A stretch of DNA of 14,719 nucleotides from positions 1 to 14,719 of the forward strand of contig JAGNUJ010000034.1 of assembly GCA_017987055.1 (NCBI GenBank), in the 5' to 3' direction. This DNA comes from Giesbergeria sp. (GTDB taxonomy: Bacteria > Pseudomonadota > Gammaproteobacteria > Burkholderiales > Burkholderiaceae_C). This document shows, one piece after another, positions 7,342 to 13,911 of this stretch (its first letter is position 1; each line of letters opens with the position of its first letter). The position numbers and the translations under genes were made by a program. The notes beneath the pieces were generated by a model that was not told where the DNA came from, did no database searches, and was given only the letters and a program-made list of their open reading frames with translations.

Positions 7342-8481
7342 TCAGTGCGAACCCATCGCGCGGCGGGCAATCCAGTTTTTCAGTGGACCGCTGCGTTCAA
7401 AGTTGGTCATTCCCCAGTTGCGCAGCAGTTGCCACGGGTTTTCGGGGCGCGAAAACAATTGCTGCAACCCATCGGTTGTCAGCCCCATGGGCAAGATGGC
7501 GGCTTTGCGCTGGCGCTCGTAGCGGCGCAGCAAACGCAGGTCGCCGACGCTGCGCCAGTTGCCGCGCTCACGCAAAATTTGCGCCAGCGCTTGCACGTCG
7601 CCCAGCCCCAAGTTCAGCCCTTGTCCGGCCAGCGGGTGTACGTTGTGCGCTGCGTCGCCGGCCAGCACCCAGCTAGCGCTGTCGCTGTGGGTTGGCTCGA
7701 TGGCGCCGCACCATTGGCGCGCCTGCGCCAGTTGCAGCGGCCAGGTGGCGCGCTCGCTGGTCATGCGCAGGCTGCCCAGCGCGCCGTGGCTGGCCGCTTG
7801 CAGGCATTGTGCAAACGCGTCGTCGTCCAGCGCCAGTAAACCGGGCACTTGCTCCGGGGGGACTGACCAGACCACGGCGGCAGAGTTCCCCTCGGCACCG
7901 CCCAACGGCAAAAAAGCCAAGATAGTGCCCTGCGAAAACCACTGCCGCGCCACTTGGCCGTGCGGCCGTTCGCAGGCAATGCGCGTGGCAATGGCGTGCT
8001 GTGGGTAGGGGGTGACATCAAACTCCACACCCCACTCGGCGCGGGTGCGGCTGGCGCGGCCTTCGCAAATCGCTGTCAGCGCTGCGGGCACCGGGGCGCT
8101 GACCCATTCGACCTGCGGCTGGTAGCGCACGGCCTCGGCCAAGCGCTGCTCTAGCGCGGGCACGTCAACAATCCACGTCAGCGCTGACACGCCCTGCTCG
8201 GCCGCGTCAAAGCAGACGCTGGCACCTTGGTCGCCCCAGACTTGCATTTGCGTGATGGGCGTGGCGTGGACTTCGTCCGGCCAAGTGCGCAGCGATTCGA
8301 GCACTTGGCGCGACGCGGTGTTGAGCGCGTAGGCGCGCACATCGCCGTCGGCTGCGTTAGACGGTTTGGCAGTGGGAGGCGCGACCAGCGCCACACGCAG
8401 CCGCTCACGGGCGAGCAACAGGGCTAGGGTGTGGCCGACAATGCCAGCCCCGCGGATACAGACATCAAATTTTTGCGGCAT
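7342..8481 (-). CDS. UbiH/UbiF/COQ6-family FAD-dependent hydroxylase
   Basis: A 379-residue class A flavoprotein monooxygenase, probably hydroxylating the aromatic ring of a ubiquinone precursor at the membrane. The N-terminal dinucleotide motif is GAGIVG (11-16). RAYALNTASRQVLESL (49-64) resembles the family's substrate/FAD segment. The second FAD motif is GDAAHNVHPLAGQGLNLGL (275-293), diagnostic of UbiH/UbiF/COQ6. Sequence alone does not say which ring position is hydroxylated, so no gene symbol is given. No Shine-Dalgarno precedes the ATG, and a TACAAT box at 8493-8488 would place the transcription start almost on the start codon. It is the first gene of the run continuing into dsbC and is divergent from ychF. 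Confidence 0.9.
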   Translation of the reverse strand: MPQKFDVCIRGAGIVGHTLALLLARERLRVALVAPPTAKPSNAADGDVRAYALNTASRQVLESLRTWPDEVHATPITQMQVWGDQGASVCFDAAEQGVSALTWIVDVPALEQRLAEAVRYQPQVEWVSAPVPAALTAICEGRASRTRAEWGVEFDVTPYPQHAIATRIACERPHGQVARQWFSQGTILAFLPLGGAEGNSAAVVWSVPPEQVPGLLALDDDAFAQCLQAASHGALGSLRMTSERATWPLQLAQARQWCGAIEPTHSDSASWVLAGDAAHNVHPLAGQGLNLGLGDVQALAQILRERGNWRSVGDLRLLRRYERQRKAAILPMGLTTDGLQQLFSRPENPWQLLRNWGMTNFERSGPLKNWIARRAMGSH

Positions 8482-8487
8482 AGGGCG

Positions 8488-8493
8488 ATTGTA
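8488..8493 (-). promoter_or_regulatory. Candidate -10 element for the UbiH-like gene
   Basis: TACAAT on the minus strand (5 of 6 to consensus), 6 nt upstream of the ATG. No convincing -35 lies 16-18 bp further up. If used, the transcript would begin at or next to the start codon, giving a leaderless message. Low confidence. Confidence 0.3.
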
Positions 8494-8502
8494 GGAGCGG
8501 CC

Positions 8503-8508
8503 TAAAAT
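8503..8508 (+). promoter_or_regulatory. Candidate -10 element for ychF
   Basis: TAAAAT (5 of 6 to consensus), 38 nt upstream of the ychF ATG and in the correct orientation. The expected -35 position lacks a good match. It sits in the 65-nt divergent region shared with the UbiH-like gene. Confidence 0.35.
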
Positions 8509-8546
8509 GCCGGGTTTGTCCCCCTTGAAACCTAGAAAGCCCTGCC

Positions 8547-9638
8547 ATGAGCCTCCAATGCGGCATCGTGGGTCTGCCCAACGTCGGCAAATCCACCCTC
8601 TTCAACGCGCTGACCAAGGCCGGCATCGCCGCCGAAAACTACCCCTTCTGCACCATTGAGCCCAACACTGGCGTGGTCGAAGTGCCCGATCCGCGCCTGC
8701 AGCAACTGGCTGAAATCATCACCCCCGAGCGCATCGTGCCGGCGATTGTCGAGTTTGTTGACATTGCCGGCTTGGTCGCTGGTGCCAGCACCGGCGAAGG
8801 CTTGGGCAACAAGTTTTTAGCGCATATCCGCGAAACCGATGCCACCGTCAACGTGGTGCGCTGCTTTGAAGACGACAACGTGATCCACGTTGCTGGCAAG
8901 GTCGATCCGATCTCCGACATCGAAGTCATCCAAACCGAGCTGTGTTTGGCTGACCTCGCTACGGTCGAAAAAGCGCTGCACCGCCACACCAAAACCGCCC
9001 GTTCTGGCGACAAGGACGCCATCAAGCTGGTGGCGCTGCTGGAGCAATGCCAAGCGGCGCTGAACGAAAACACTCCAGTGCGCGCGCTCGAATTCAGCAA
9101 AGAAGAGCTGCCCCTGGTCAAGCAGTTCTCGCTGATTACGGCCAAGCCTGCGATGTTTGTCGCCAACGTGGCCGAAGACGGTTTTGAGAACAACCCCTTC
9201 CTCGACCGCCTGCGCGAATACGCTGACAAGCAAGGCGCGCCGGTGGTGGCCATCTGCGCCAAGATCGAAGCCGAGTTGAGCGAGATGGACGACGAGGACA
9301 AAAAAATGTTCTTGGCCGAAATCGGCCAAAGCGAGCCAGGCCTGGACCGCCTGATCCGCGCCGCTTACAAGCTGCTGGGCCTGCAAACCTACTTCACCGC
9401 CGGTGTCAAAGAAGTGCGCGCTTGGACGATTCGCATCGGTGACACCGCCCCGCAGGCCGCTGGCGTAATCCACGGCGATTTCGAGCGCGGCTTCATCCGC
9501 GCCCAAACCATTGCGTTTGATGATTTCATCCAGTGCAAGGGCGAGCAAGGCGCTAAAGATGCCGGCAAGATGCGTGCGGAAGGTAAGGAATACGTGGTCA
9601 AAGACGGCGACGTGCTGAACTTTTTGTTCAACGTCTGA
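8547..9638 (+). CDS. ychF: Redox-regulated ATPase YchF (Obg/OLA1-like)
   Basis: A 363-residue P-loop protein, the standard length for YchF/OLA1. It binds ribosomes and prefers ATP to GTP, with proposed roles in stress and translation control. The P-loop is GLPNVGKS (9-16), the switch II region is DIAGL (72-76), and the altered G4 motif is NVAE (207-210) in place of NKxD, which explains the ATP preference in this family. A coiled insertion lies around 125-175 and a TGS domain forms the C-terminus (about 278-360, ending [13 protein letters not shown]). The Shine-Dalgarno is weak (AGAAAG, 8 nt before ATG). It converges with the TIGR01777 gene across a repeat-containing spacer. Confidence 0.97.
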   Translation: MSLQCGIVGLPNVGKSTLFNALTKAGIAAENYPFCTIEPNTGVVEVPDPRLQQLAEIITPERIVPAIVEFVDIAGLVAGASTGEGLGNKFLAHIRETDATVNVVRCFEDDNVIHVAGKVDPISDIEVIQTELCLADLATVEKALHRHTKTARSGDKDAIKLVALLEQCQAALNENTPVRALEFSKEELPLVKQFSLITAKPAMFVANVAEDGFENNPFLDRLREYADKQGAPVVAICAKIEAELSEMDDEDKKMFLAEIGQSEPGLDRLIRAAYKLLGLQTYFTAGVKEVRAWTIRIGDTAPQAAGVIHGDFERGFIRAQTIAFDDFIQCKGEQGAKDAGKMRAEGKEYVVKDGDVLNFLFNV

Positions 9639-9670
9639 GGTTTAGCCTGTGGGCGATTTAGAGTGTTTTT

Positions 9671-9705
9671 GGCCTCTAGCCCTTTAAATACGGGCGCTAG
9701 CAGCT
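9671..9705. repeat. Interspersed repeat copy between ychF and the TIGR01777 gene
   Basis: The spacer 9639-9726 holds a 35-bp element beginning GGCCTCTAGCCC and ending with the 18-mer shared with the M61 gene. It has an imperfect dyad (CTAGC at 9676-9680 with GCTAG at 9696-9700), so the transcript could fold into a hairpin. It lies between two convergent stop codons where no classical T-tract terminator is seen, so a transcription-end or mRNA-stabilising role is possible. I recall similar elements as frequent in Comamonadaceae genomes. Confidence 0.75.
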
Positions 9706-9726
9706 ATTAAATTTGATGCGCTGCAT

Positions 9727-10620
9727 TCACACCAACTGCGCCAGCGCCGCGCCCAGCTCGGGATAGCGAAACACAAAGCCTGCCTCTAGCGCGCGGCGCG
9801 GTTGCAGGCGCTGGCCGCCCAGCAGCAACACCGACATCTCCCCCAGCGCCAGCTGCAGCGCCCACGCCGGTGCCGGCAGGATGGCGGGGCGGTGCAGTGC
9901 AGTCGCCAACGCTTGGGTGAATTGCGCGTTGCGCACCAGCCCCGGCGCGCAGGCGTTGAAGACGCCGCTGCACTCGGTGTGGTGCAGCAAAAAATCAATC
10001 AGCGCCACTTCGTCTTGCAAGGCAATCCACGGCATCCACTGCTGGCCGCTGCCCAATCGCCCGCCCAGCCCCAAGCTGAACGGCAGGCGCAGTTTGCCCA
10101 GCATTCCCCCTGTCGGCGACAGCACCGGCGCAGTGCGCAGCAGCACCACGCGCACGCCCCATTGCCGGGCGCGCTCGGCCTCTTGTTCCCACGCGTGGCA
10201 CAGCTCGCTGCCAAAGTCAGCCGGGCCGCTGGCGCTGGCCTCGTCCAGCAGTTGCTCGCCTTGGTTGCCATACCAGCCGGTGGCAGAACCCGAGATCAAT
10301 ACCGGCGCGGGCGTGGCTTGGCGCGTCATCCAATCGACCAGCGTGCGCGTCAGCTCGATGCGGCTGTGGCGCAGCAACTGGCGGCGGCTTTGTGTCCAGC
10401 GGCGGTCGGCAATCGGGGCGCCAGCCAAGTTGATGACGGCATCGAACGCCATATCCGCTGGCAAGTCTTCTAGCTTGGCCACGCCGCGTGCGCCGCTGCA
10501 CAGCGCTGCCACGGCTGGCGGGCGGCGGCTCCAAACCCACAGTTCGTGGCCTTGTGGCTGCCAGTGTTGGCACAGGGCTTGGCCAATCAGGCCGGTGCCG
10601 CCGGTGAGGAGGATGCGCAT
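9727..10620 (-). CDS. TIGR01777 / YfcH family epimerase-like NAD(P)-binding protein
   Basis: A 297-residue extended short-chain dehydrogenase-like protein. The Rossmann motif is at the extreme N-terminus (ILLTGGTGLIG). Family hallmarks follow: DAVINLAGAPIADRRW, then VLISGSATGWYG, then MPWIALQDEVALIDFLL, and a C-terminal DUF1731 segment (LGEMSVLLLGGQRLQPRRALEAGFVF, without its last residues quoted). The substrate is unknown. The start is ATG at 10620, with GGAG 9 nt upstream; a GTG at 10665 would overlap the preceding gene and has no support. It is 38 nt downstream of the SDR gene and probably co-transcribed with it and the B12-binding regulator, so light or oxidative control is inferred. Confidence 0.9.
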   Translation of the reverse strand: MRILLTGGTGLIGQALCQHWQPQGHELWVWSRRPPAVAALCSGARGVAKLEDLPADMAFDAVINLAGAPIADRRWTQSRRQLLRHSRIELTRTLVDWMTRQATPAPVLISGSATGWYGNQGEQLLDEASASGPADFGSELCHAWEQEAERARQWGVRVVLLRTAPVLSPTGGMLGKLRLPFSLGLGGRLGSGQQWMPWIALQDEVALIDFLLHHTECSGVFNACAPGLVRNAQFTQALATALHRPAILPAPAWALQLALGEMSVLLLGGQRLQPRRALEAGFVFRYPELGAALAQLV

Positions 10621-10629
10621 GGTTTTTCT

Positions 10630-10633
10630 CTCC
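10630..10633 (-). promoter_or_regulatory. Shine-Dalgarno deciding the TIGR01777 start
   Basis: GGAG (followed by AGAAAA) on the minus strand, 9 nt before ATG at 10620. It supports this start over the in-frame GTG at 10665. Confidence 0.7.
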
Positions 10634-10658
10634 GAGTAGGTGGGTGGTAAGCGGTGGT

Positions 10659-11366
10659 TTACCACGGCAAGGCGTTGCCGTCATAAGCCCAAAAGCCGCC
10701 GGAAGTTTCTGGGCTGAGGCCGTCCAGTACCGCCAGCAAATCTGCGGCGGCGGCGCTGGCGGGCCGACCAATCTCCGCGCCGCGAAACGGGGCCGACAGG
10801 TGCGAATCGACCGTGCCCGGGTGCAACGCGGCCAACACCGCTTGGGGATGGGTGCGCGCCAGCTCGATGGCGGCGGTTTTGACCAGCATATTCAGCGCGG
10901 CTTTGGAGGTGCGGTAGCTGTACCAGCCGCCTAAGCGGTTGTCGCCGATGCTGCCGACTTTGGCCGACAGAACCGCAAACAGGCTGCGCTCTTGCCGCGC
11001 CAGCAGCGGCGCAAAGTGCGCCAGCACCAGCGCCGGGCCAAAGGTGTTGGTGGTGAAGCTGGCCATCAGGTGCGCGTAGTTCAACTGAGCCAAGCGTTTT
11101 TCGGGGCCGGCGCTGGCGCTGTGCAGCATGCCGGTGGCCACCACCAGCAAATGCAGCGGTGCAAAGTCCGGCTGGCTGCGCAGATATTGAGCGGCGGCGG
11201 CGATGCTGGCCTCCTCGGCAAAGTCGATGGGCGGCGTGCTGCCCCGGCCCAGCGCCAGCACCTGAGCGCAGCGCGGGTCGGTTTGCAGTTGTTTCACCAT
11301 CGCCGCTCCAATGGCACCGGAGGCACCAATGACCAGTGCGCGATAACCGTGGGGGAGTGATTGCAT
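10659..11366 (-). CDS. Short-chain dehydrogenase/reductase, C-factor (CsgA)-like
   Basis: A 235-residue classical SDR. The nucleotide-binding motif is GASGAIG (14-20), and the family Asn lies in the TTNTFGP segment (about 107). The catalytic residues are Y151 and K155 in YSYRTSK, with S139 as the likely Ser. The stretch VGSIGDNRLGGWYSYRTSKAA is typical of the C-factor-like group, and a TVDSHLSAPF loop follows. The substrate is unknown. Relatives often sit beside CarH/LitR-type regulators in Proteobacteria, as here. A Shine-Dalgarno-like AAAGG lies 6 nt before the ATG. The gene starts 39 nt after the regulator's stop. The spacer contains a run of eight G (eight C on the coding strand). Confidence 0.9.
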   Translation of the reverse strand: MQSLPHGYRALVIGASGAIGAAMVKQLQTDPRCAQVLALGRGSTPPIDFAEEASIAAAAQYLRSQPDFAPLHLLVVATGMLHSASAGPEKRLAQLNYAHLMASFTTNTFGPALVLAHFAPLLARQERSLFAVLSAKVGSIGDNRLGGWYSYRTSKAALNMLVKTAAIELARTHPQAVLAALHPGTVDSHLSAPFRGAEIGRPASAAAADLLAVLDGLSPETSGGFWAYDGNALPW

Positions 11367-11405
11367 GGCGTGGCCTTTGGGGGGGGTGTGTGGTGGGTTG
11401 CGTTG

Positions 11406-12494
11406 TTATTTGGTTGCTGCTGCGCTGTCGCTGCGCCACTGCGTCACCAAAGGTGCCAGCGCCGACAAGCTCTGCACCGCAGTGATCCCCAGCAGCGGTT
11501 TTTGGTACAGCGCGCTGCACGAGCCGCCCACCCACAGCGCGCGATTGGGCGGTAGTTGGCGGCGCAGTTCGCGCAGTTGGCTCAGAACGAGGGAGCCGCT
11601 TTGCAGGTTGGTAAAGCTCAGTGCTATTGCATCAGTGCGGTGGGCTTGCGCTGCTTGGACGATGTCGCTCAGCGGGGTTTGCGTGCCCAGCGAGATGCAC
11701 ACGCAGCCCTCCAGTGTCAGCAGTGCTTCGAGCATCAGCAGCCCCAAGCCGTGCGGCTCGCGTGGCAGGGTGGTCAGCAGCACACGTGGGCCTTGTAATC
11801 CCAAGGCTGGCGCTGGTGGCTGCGGCGGCATGGCCAGTGTGGCAATCGCCGAGCGCAGCACGCCAGTGATGACCTCGGTGTACAGGTGTTCTTCAAATAT
11901 CTCAAAACGCCCCTGCGCCCATGCCTCGCCGACGGCGGTGGTCAGCGGCGCGACCACCTCGGTGACGAAAGGTGCCAAGCCCATGCGCCACTGCGCTTGC
12001 AGCAGCGCGTGGCGCAGCGCCTGCGGGTCGTGCGCGGCAATGGCGTCCAGCAGGGCGGGTATTTCGGGCGTTTGCCACGCTGCCGGTAGGGCTTGTCGAG
12101 TGGCACTGGCTATGCCCGCTGTGCCCGCAGGCAAGGCGTTGTCCAGTGTTGTGCCGTCCAGCGCCAGCAAGGCTTGCAGCGCATCGTTGTCCAGTCCGAC
12201 CACCTTGCCCGGTCGCATACCCGCATCCAACAGCCGCCGAATCAGCTTGAGCTGCACCACCTGCGCGTTTGGATACAGCCGGTCGCCCGCCGCATCGCGC
12301 AGCGGTGCGGGAAAGCCATAGCGCTTCTCCCAGACGCGCAGCGTGTCTTTGGCCAAGCCGGTTTCGCGCTCGACAGCGGCAATCGACAGGGCGGCGATTT
12401 CGGGGGGCATTGCAAGGTGGCTCATGGGGCGGCAGGCGGTAAGTGGGTAAACGGTAGGCGGCAAGGCAGTGGGGATGGGTGCAGGGTTATCCAT
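11406..12494 (-). CDS. MerR-family regulator with C-terminal B12-binding domain (CarH/LitR-like photoreceptor)
   Basis: A predicted light-sensing repressor. With the ATG at 12494 it has 362 residues. An N-terminal Pro-rich tail (1-30) precedes a MerR winged helix (about 36-110: SIAAVERETGLAKDTLRVWEKRYG). A helical bundle carries W192-x9-E202-H203, the Wx9EH motif that packs against the adenosyl group in CarH. The Rossmann B12 domain has E246-P-H248-G-L-G251 (ExHxxG; H248 is the expected lower cobalt ligand), S293 and a late GG (323-324). In characterised homologues the AdoCbl form binds DNA in the dark and light releases it. The residue after W192 is Ala, where Thermus CarH has the His that caps cobalt after illumination. 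Start uncertain: TTG 12509, ATG 12425 or ATG 12410 are alternatives, and none has a clear Shine-Dalgarno. Confidence 0.9.
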   Translation of the reverse strand: MDNPAPIPTALPPTVYPLTACRPMSHLAMPPEIAALSIAAVERETGLAKDTLRVWEKRYGFPAPLRDAAGDRLYPNAQVVQLKLIRRLLDAGMRPGKVVGLDNDALQALLALDGTTLDNALPAGTAGIASATRQALPAAWQTPEIPALLDAIAAHDPQALRHALLQAQWRMGLAPFVTEVVAPLTTAVGEAWAQGRFEIFEEHLYTEVITGVLRSAIATLAMPPQPPAPALGLQGPRVLLTTLPREPHGLGLLMLEALLTLEGCVCISLGTQTPLSDIVQAAQAHRTDAIALSFTNLQSGSLVLSQLRELRRQLPPNRALWVGGSCSALYQKPLLGITAVQSLSALAPLVTQWRSDSAAATK

Positions 12495-12514
12495 CGACAG
12501 ATAGGACAAAATAA

Positions 12515-12542
12515 TTAGTATTGCGTAAATTGTCTAAGACAA
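12515..12542 (-). promoter_or_regulatory. Candidate promoter of the regulator operon
   Basis: On the minus strand, TTGTCT (12542-12537) is the -35, then a 16-bp spacer, then TACTAA (12520-12515) as the -10. The -35 is one arm of the palindrome, so a protein bound there would block this promoter. This suggests autoregulation. The expected start near 12508 favours translation from the ATG at 12494 or later. Confidence 0.45.
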
Positions 12543-12558
12543 ACATAATTTTGTCTAA
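12530..12558. promoter_or_regulatory. Predicted operator of the B12-binding regulator
   Basis: A perfect 13-bp inverted repeat, TTGTCTAAGACAA (12530-12542), is followed by a second TTGTCTAA at 12551-12558, which is 21 bp (two helical turns) from the first. A degenerate inverted half-site, AGGACAA, lies at 12503-12509. The site sits between the divergent regulator and FAD-oxidoreductase genes. CarH-type regulators bind repeated sites as tetramers, so this arrangement fits, though the exact consensus for this branch is not known to me. Confidence 0.65.
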
Positions 12559-12559
12559 T
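12530..12559 (+). promoter_or_regulatory. Candidate promoter of the FAD oxidoreductase-DUF1365 pair
   Basis: TTGTCT (12530-12535) and TCTAAT (12554-12559) are 18 bp apart. An alternative pair, TTGCGT (12521-12526) and CATAAT (12544-12549) at 17 bp, would place the palindrome in the spacer. Either way the operator overlaps the promoter. A weak Shine-Dalgarno, AGGG, lies 8 nt before the ATG at 12589. Confidence 0.45.
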
Positions 12560-12588
12560 CAATTTCACCCATTTTTAGGGCAAAGCTC

Positions 12589-13911
12589 ATGCAGGTTGCA
12601 GTGATTGGGTCAGGCGTATCGGGTTTGGCGGCGGCGCACCGCTTGCGCGGACAGGCGCGCGTGACGCTGTTTGAAGCCGGTGACTATTTTGGCGGCCACA
12701 CCCACACCGTTGATGTCAGCTTGCCCGATGCCAGCGGCCAAGTGGTGACACACGGCGTCGATACCGGCTTTTTGGTGTTCAACGAGCGCACTTACCCCGG
12801 CTTGATTGCGCTGTTTGAGGCATTGGGCGTGCCGACATCGCACTCGGATATGTCCTTCTCCGTCCAAGCGCCGGGCGCGGGCATTTTGGGCGCGCACGCG
12901 CTGGAGTGGAGCGGCTCCAACCTGCGCAGCGTGTTTGCGCAAAAGCGCAACCTGCTGCGCCCGCGCTTTTGGGGCATGTTGCAAGAGTTGCTGCGCTTTA
13001 ACCGCCTGTGCAGCGCGCTGGCCGAGTCGGGCGAAGAAGCTGCGCTGCGCCAGCCGCTGGGCGACTTTTTAGACCAGCACCGCTTTGGCGCGGCGTTTCG
13101 CGATTGGTATTTTCTGCCGATGCTGGGCTGCATTTGGAGCTGCCCAACCGATCAGATGCTGCTGTTTCCGGTCGCCACCATGATTCGTTTTTGCCACAAC
13201 CACGGGCTGCTGCAGGTGAGCGAGCGGCCGCAGTGGTTCACCGTGGCCGGCGGTGCGCGCCAGTATGTCGAGCACCTGATAGGCGGCGTGGACGACGCGC
13301 GTCTGTCCACGCCAGTGCGGCGCATCGTGCGCGACGCGGCCGGTGTCCACATCTACAGCCGCAGTCCGTCCGGTGATGAGCAAGTTGAGCGCTTTGATGC
13401 CGTGGTGATGGCTGTACACAGCGACCAAGCGCTGCGTTTGCTGGCACAACCCACCGTGCAAGAAGGCTTGGTGCTGGATGCCATCCGCTACCAGCCCAAC
13501 CGCGCCGTGCTGCACACCGACACCCACGTGCTGCCGCGCCGGCGCAGCGTGTGGGCGGCATGGAATTACGAGCGCGCCGCCAGCGCCCCCGATGTTGCGG
13601 CACGGGTGTGTTTGCACTACTGGATCAATGCCCTGCAGCCGCTGCCGTTTGCCCAGCCGGTCGTCGTCTCGCTCAACCCAGCCCGCGCCATCGACCCCGC
13701 CAAAGTGCTGGCCGAGTTTGATTACGACCACCCGGTGTTTGATATGGGAGCCATCGCCGCCCAAGCGCAAGTGCCGCAACTGCAAGGCGTGCAGAGCACC
13801 TGGTTTTGCGGCGCGTGGACGGGTTACGGCTTCCATGAAGATGGCCTGCAATCGGGCTACCGCGCCGCCGATTTGTTACTGGCGCAAATGCGCCGCCTGA
13901 AGGCTGCATGA
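12589..13911 (+). CDS. NAD/FAD-binding amine-oxidase-like oxidoreductase (COG2907 type)
   Basis: A 440-residue flavoprotein. The N-terminal FAD motif VIGSGVSGLAAAHRL (5-19) starts almost at Met1. FEAGDYFGGHTHTVDV (28-43) is the conserved acidic residue plus second FAD segment. The C-terminal WFCGAWTGYGFHEDGLQSG begins at W405 and closes the FAD site. There is no signal peptide. The substrate is not determinable here. Homologues next to DUF1365 and cyclopropane-fatty-acid-synthase-like genes have been linked to unsaturated or methylated acyl-chain modification; a related flavoprotein in Rhodobacter acts in furan fatty acid synthesis, from memory. Lipid chemistry is therefore a plausible inference. 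Its stop overlaps the next start (ATGA), and its promoter region contains the predicted regulator operator. Confidence 0.9.
   Translation: MQVAVIGSGVSGLAAAHRLRGQARVTLFEAGDYFGGHTHTVDVSLPDASGQVVTHGVDTGFLVFNERTYPGLIALFEALGVPTSHSDMSFSVQAPGAGILGAHALEWSGSNLRSVFAQKRNLLRPRFWGMLQELLRFNRLCSALAESGEEAALRQPLGDFLDQHRFGAAFRDWYFLPMLGCIWSCPTDQMLLFPVATMIRFCHNHGLLQVSERPQWFTVAGGARQYVEHLIGGVDDARLSTPVRRIVRDAAGVHIYSRSPSGDEQVERFDAVVMAVHSDQALRLLAQPTVQEGLVLDAIRYQPNRAVLHTDTHVLPRRRSVWAAWNYERAASAPDVAARVCLHYWINALQPLPFAQPVVVSLNPARAIDPAKVLAEFDYDHPVFDMGAIAAQAQVPQLQGVQSTWFCGAWTGYGFHEDGLQSGYRAADLLLAQMRRLKAA

Noticed and set aside
7302-7370. A 23-residue N-terminal extension of DsbC
   Set aside because: It overlaps the end of the UbiH-like gene and would hide the signal peptide that starts at 7301.
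10621-10665. GTG start for the TIGR01777 protein
   Set aside because: The Rossmann motif normally starts at the first residues, and GGAG precedes the ATG at 10620.
11365-12321. A 318-codon open frame on the plus strand
   Set aside because: It is antisense to the B12-binding regulator; composition is Ser/Ala/Arg-rich without a motif.
13069-13851. A 260-codon open frame on the minus strand
   Set aside because: It is antisense to the FAD oxidoreductase, which carries conserved FAD motifs at both ends.
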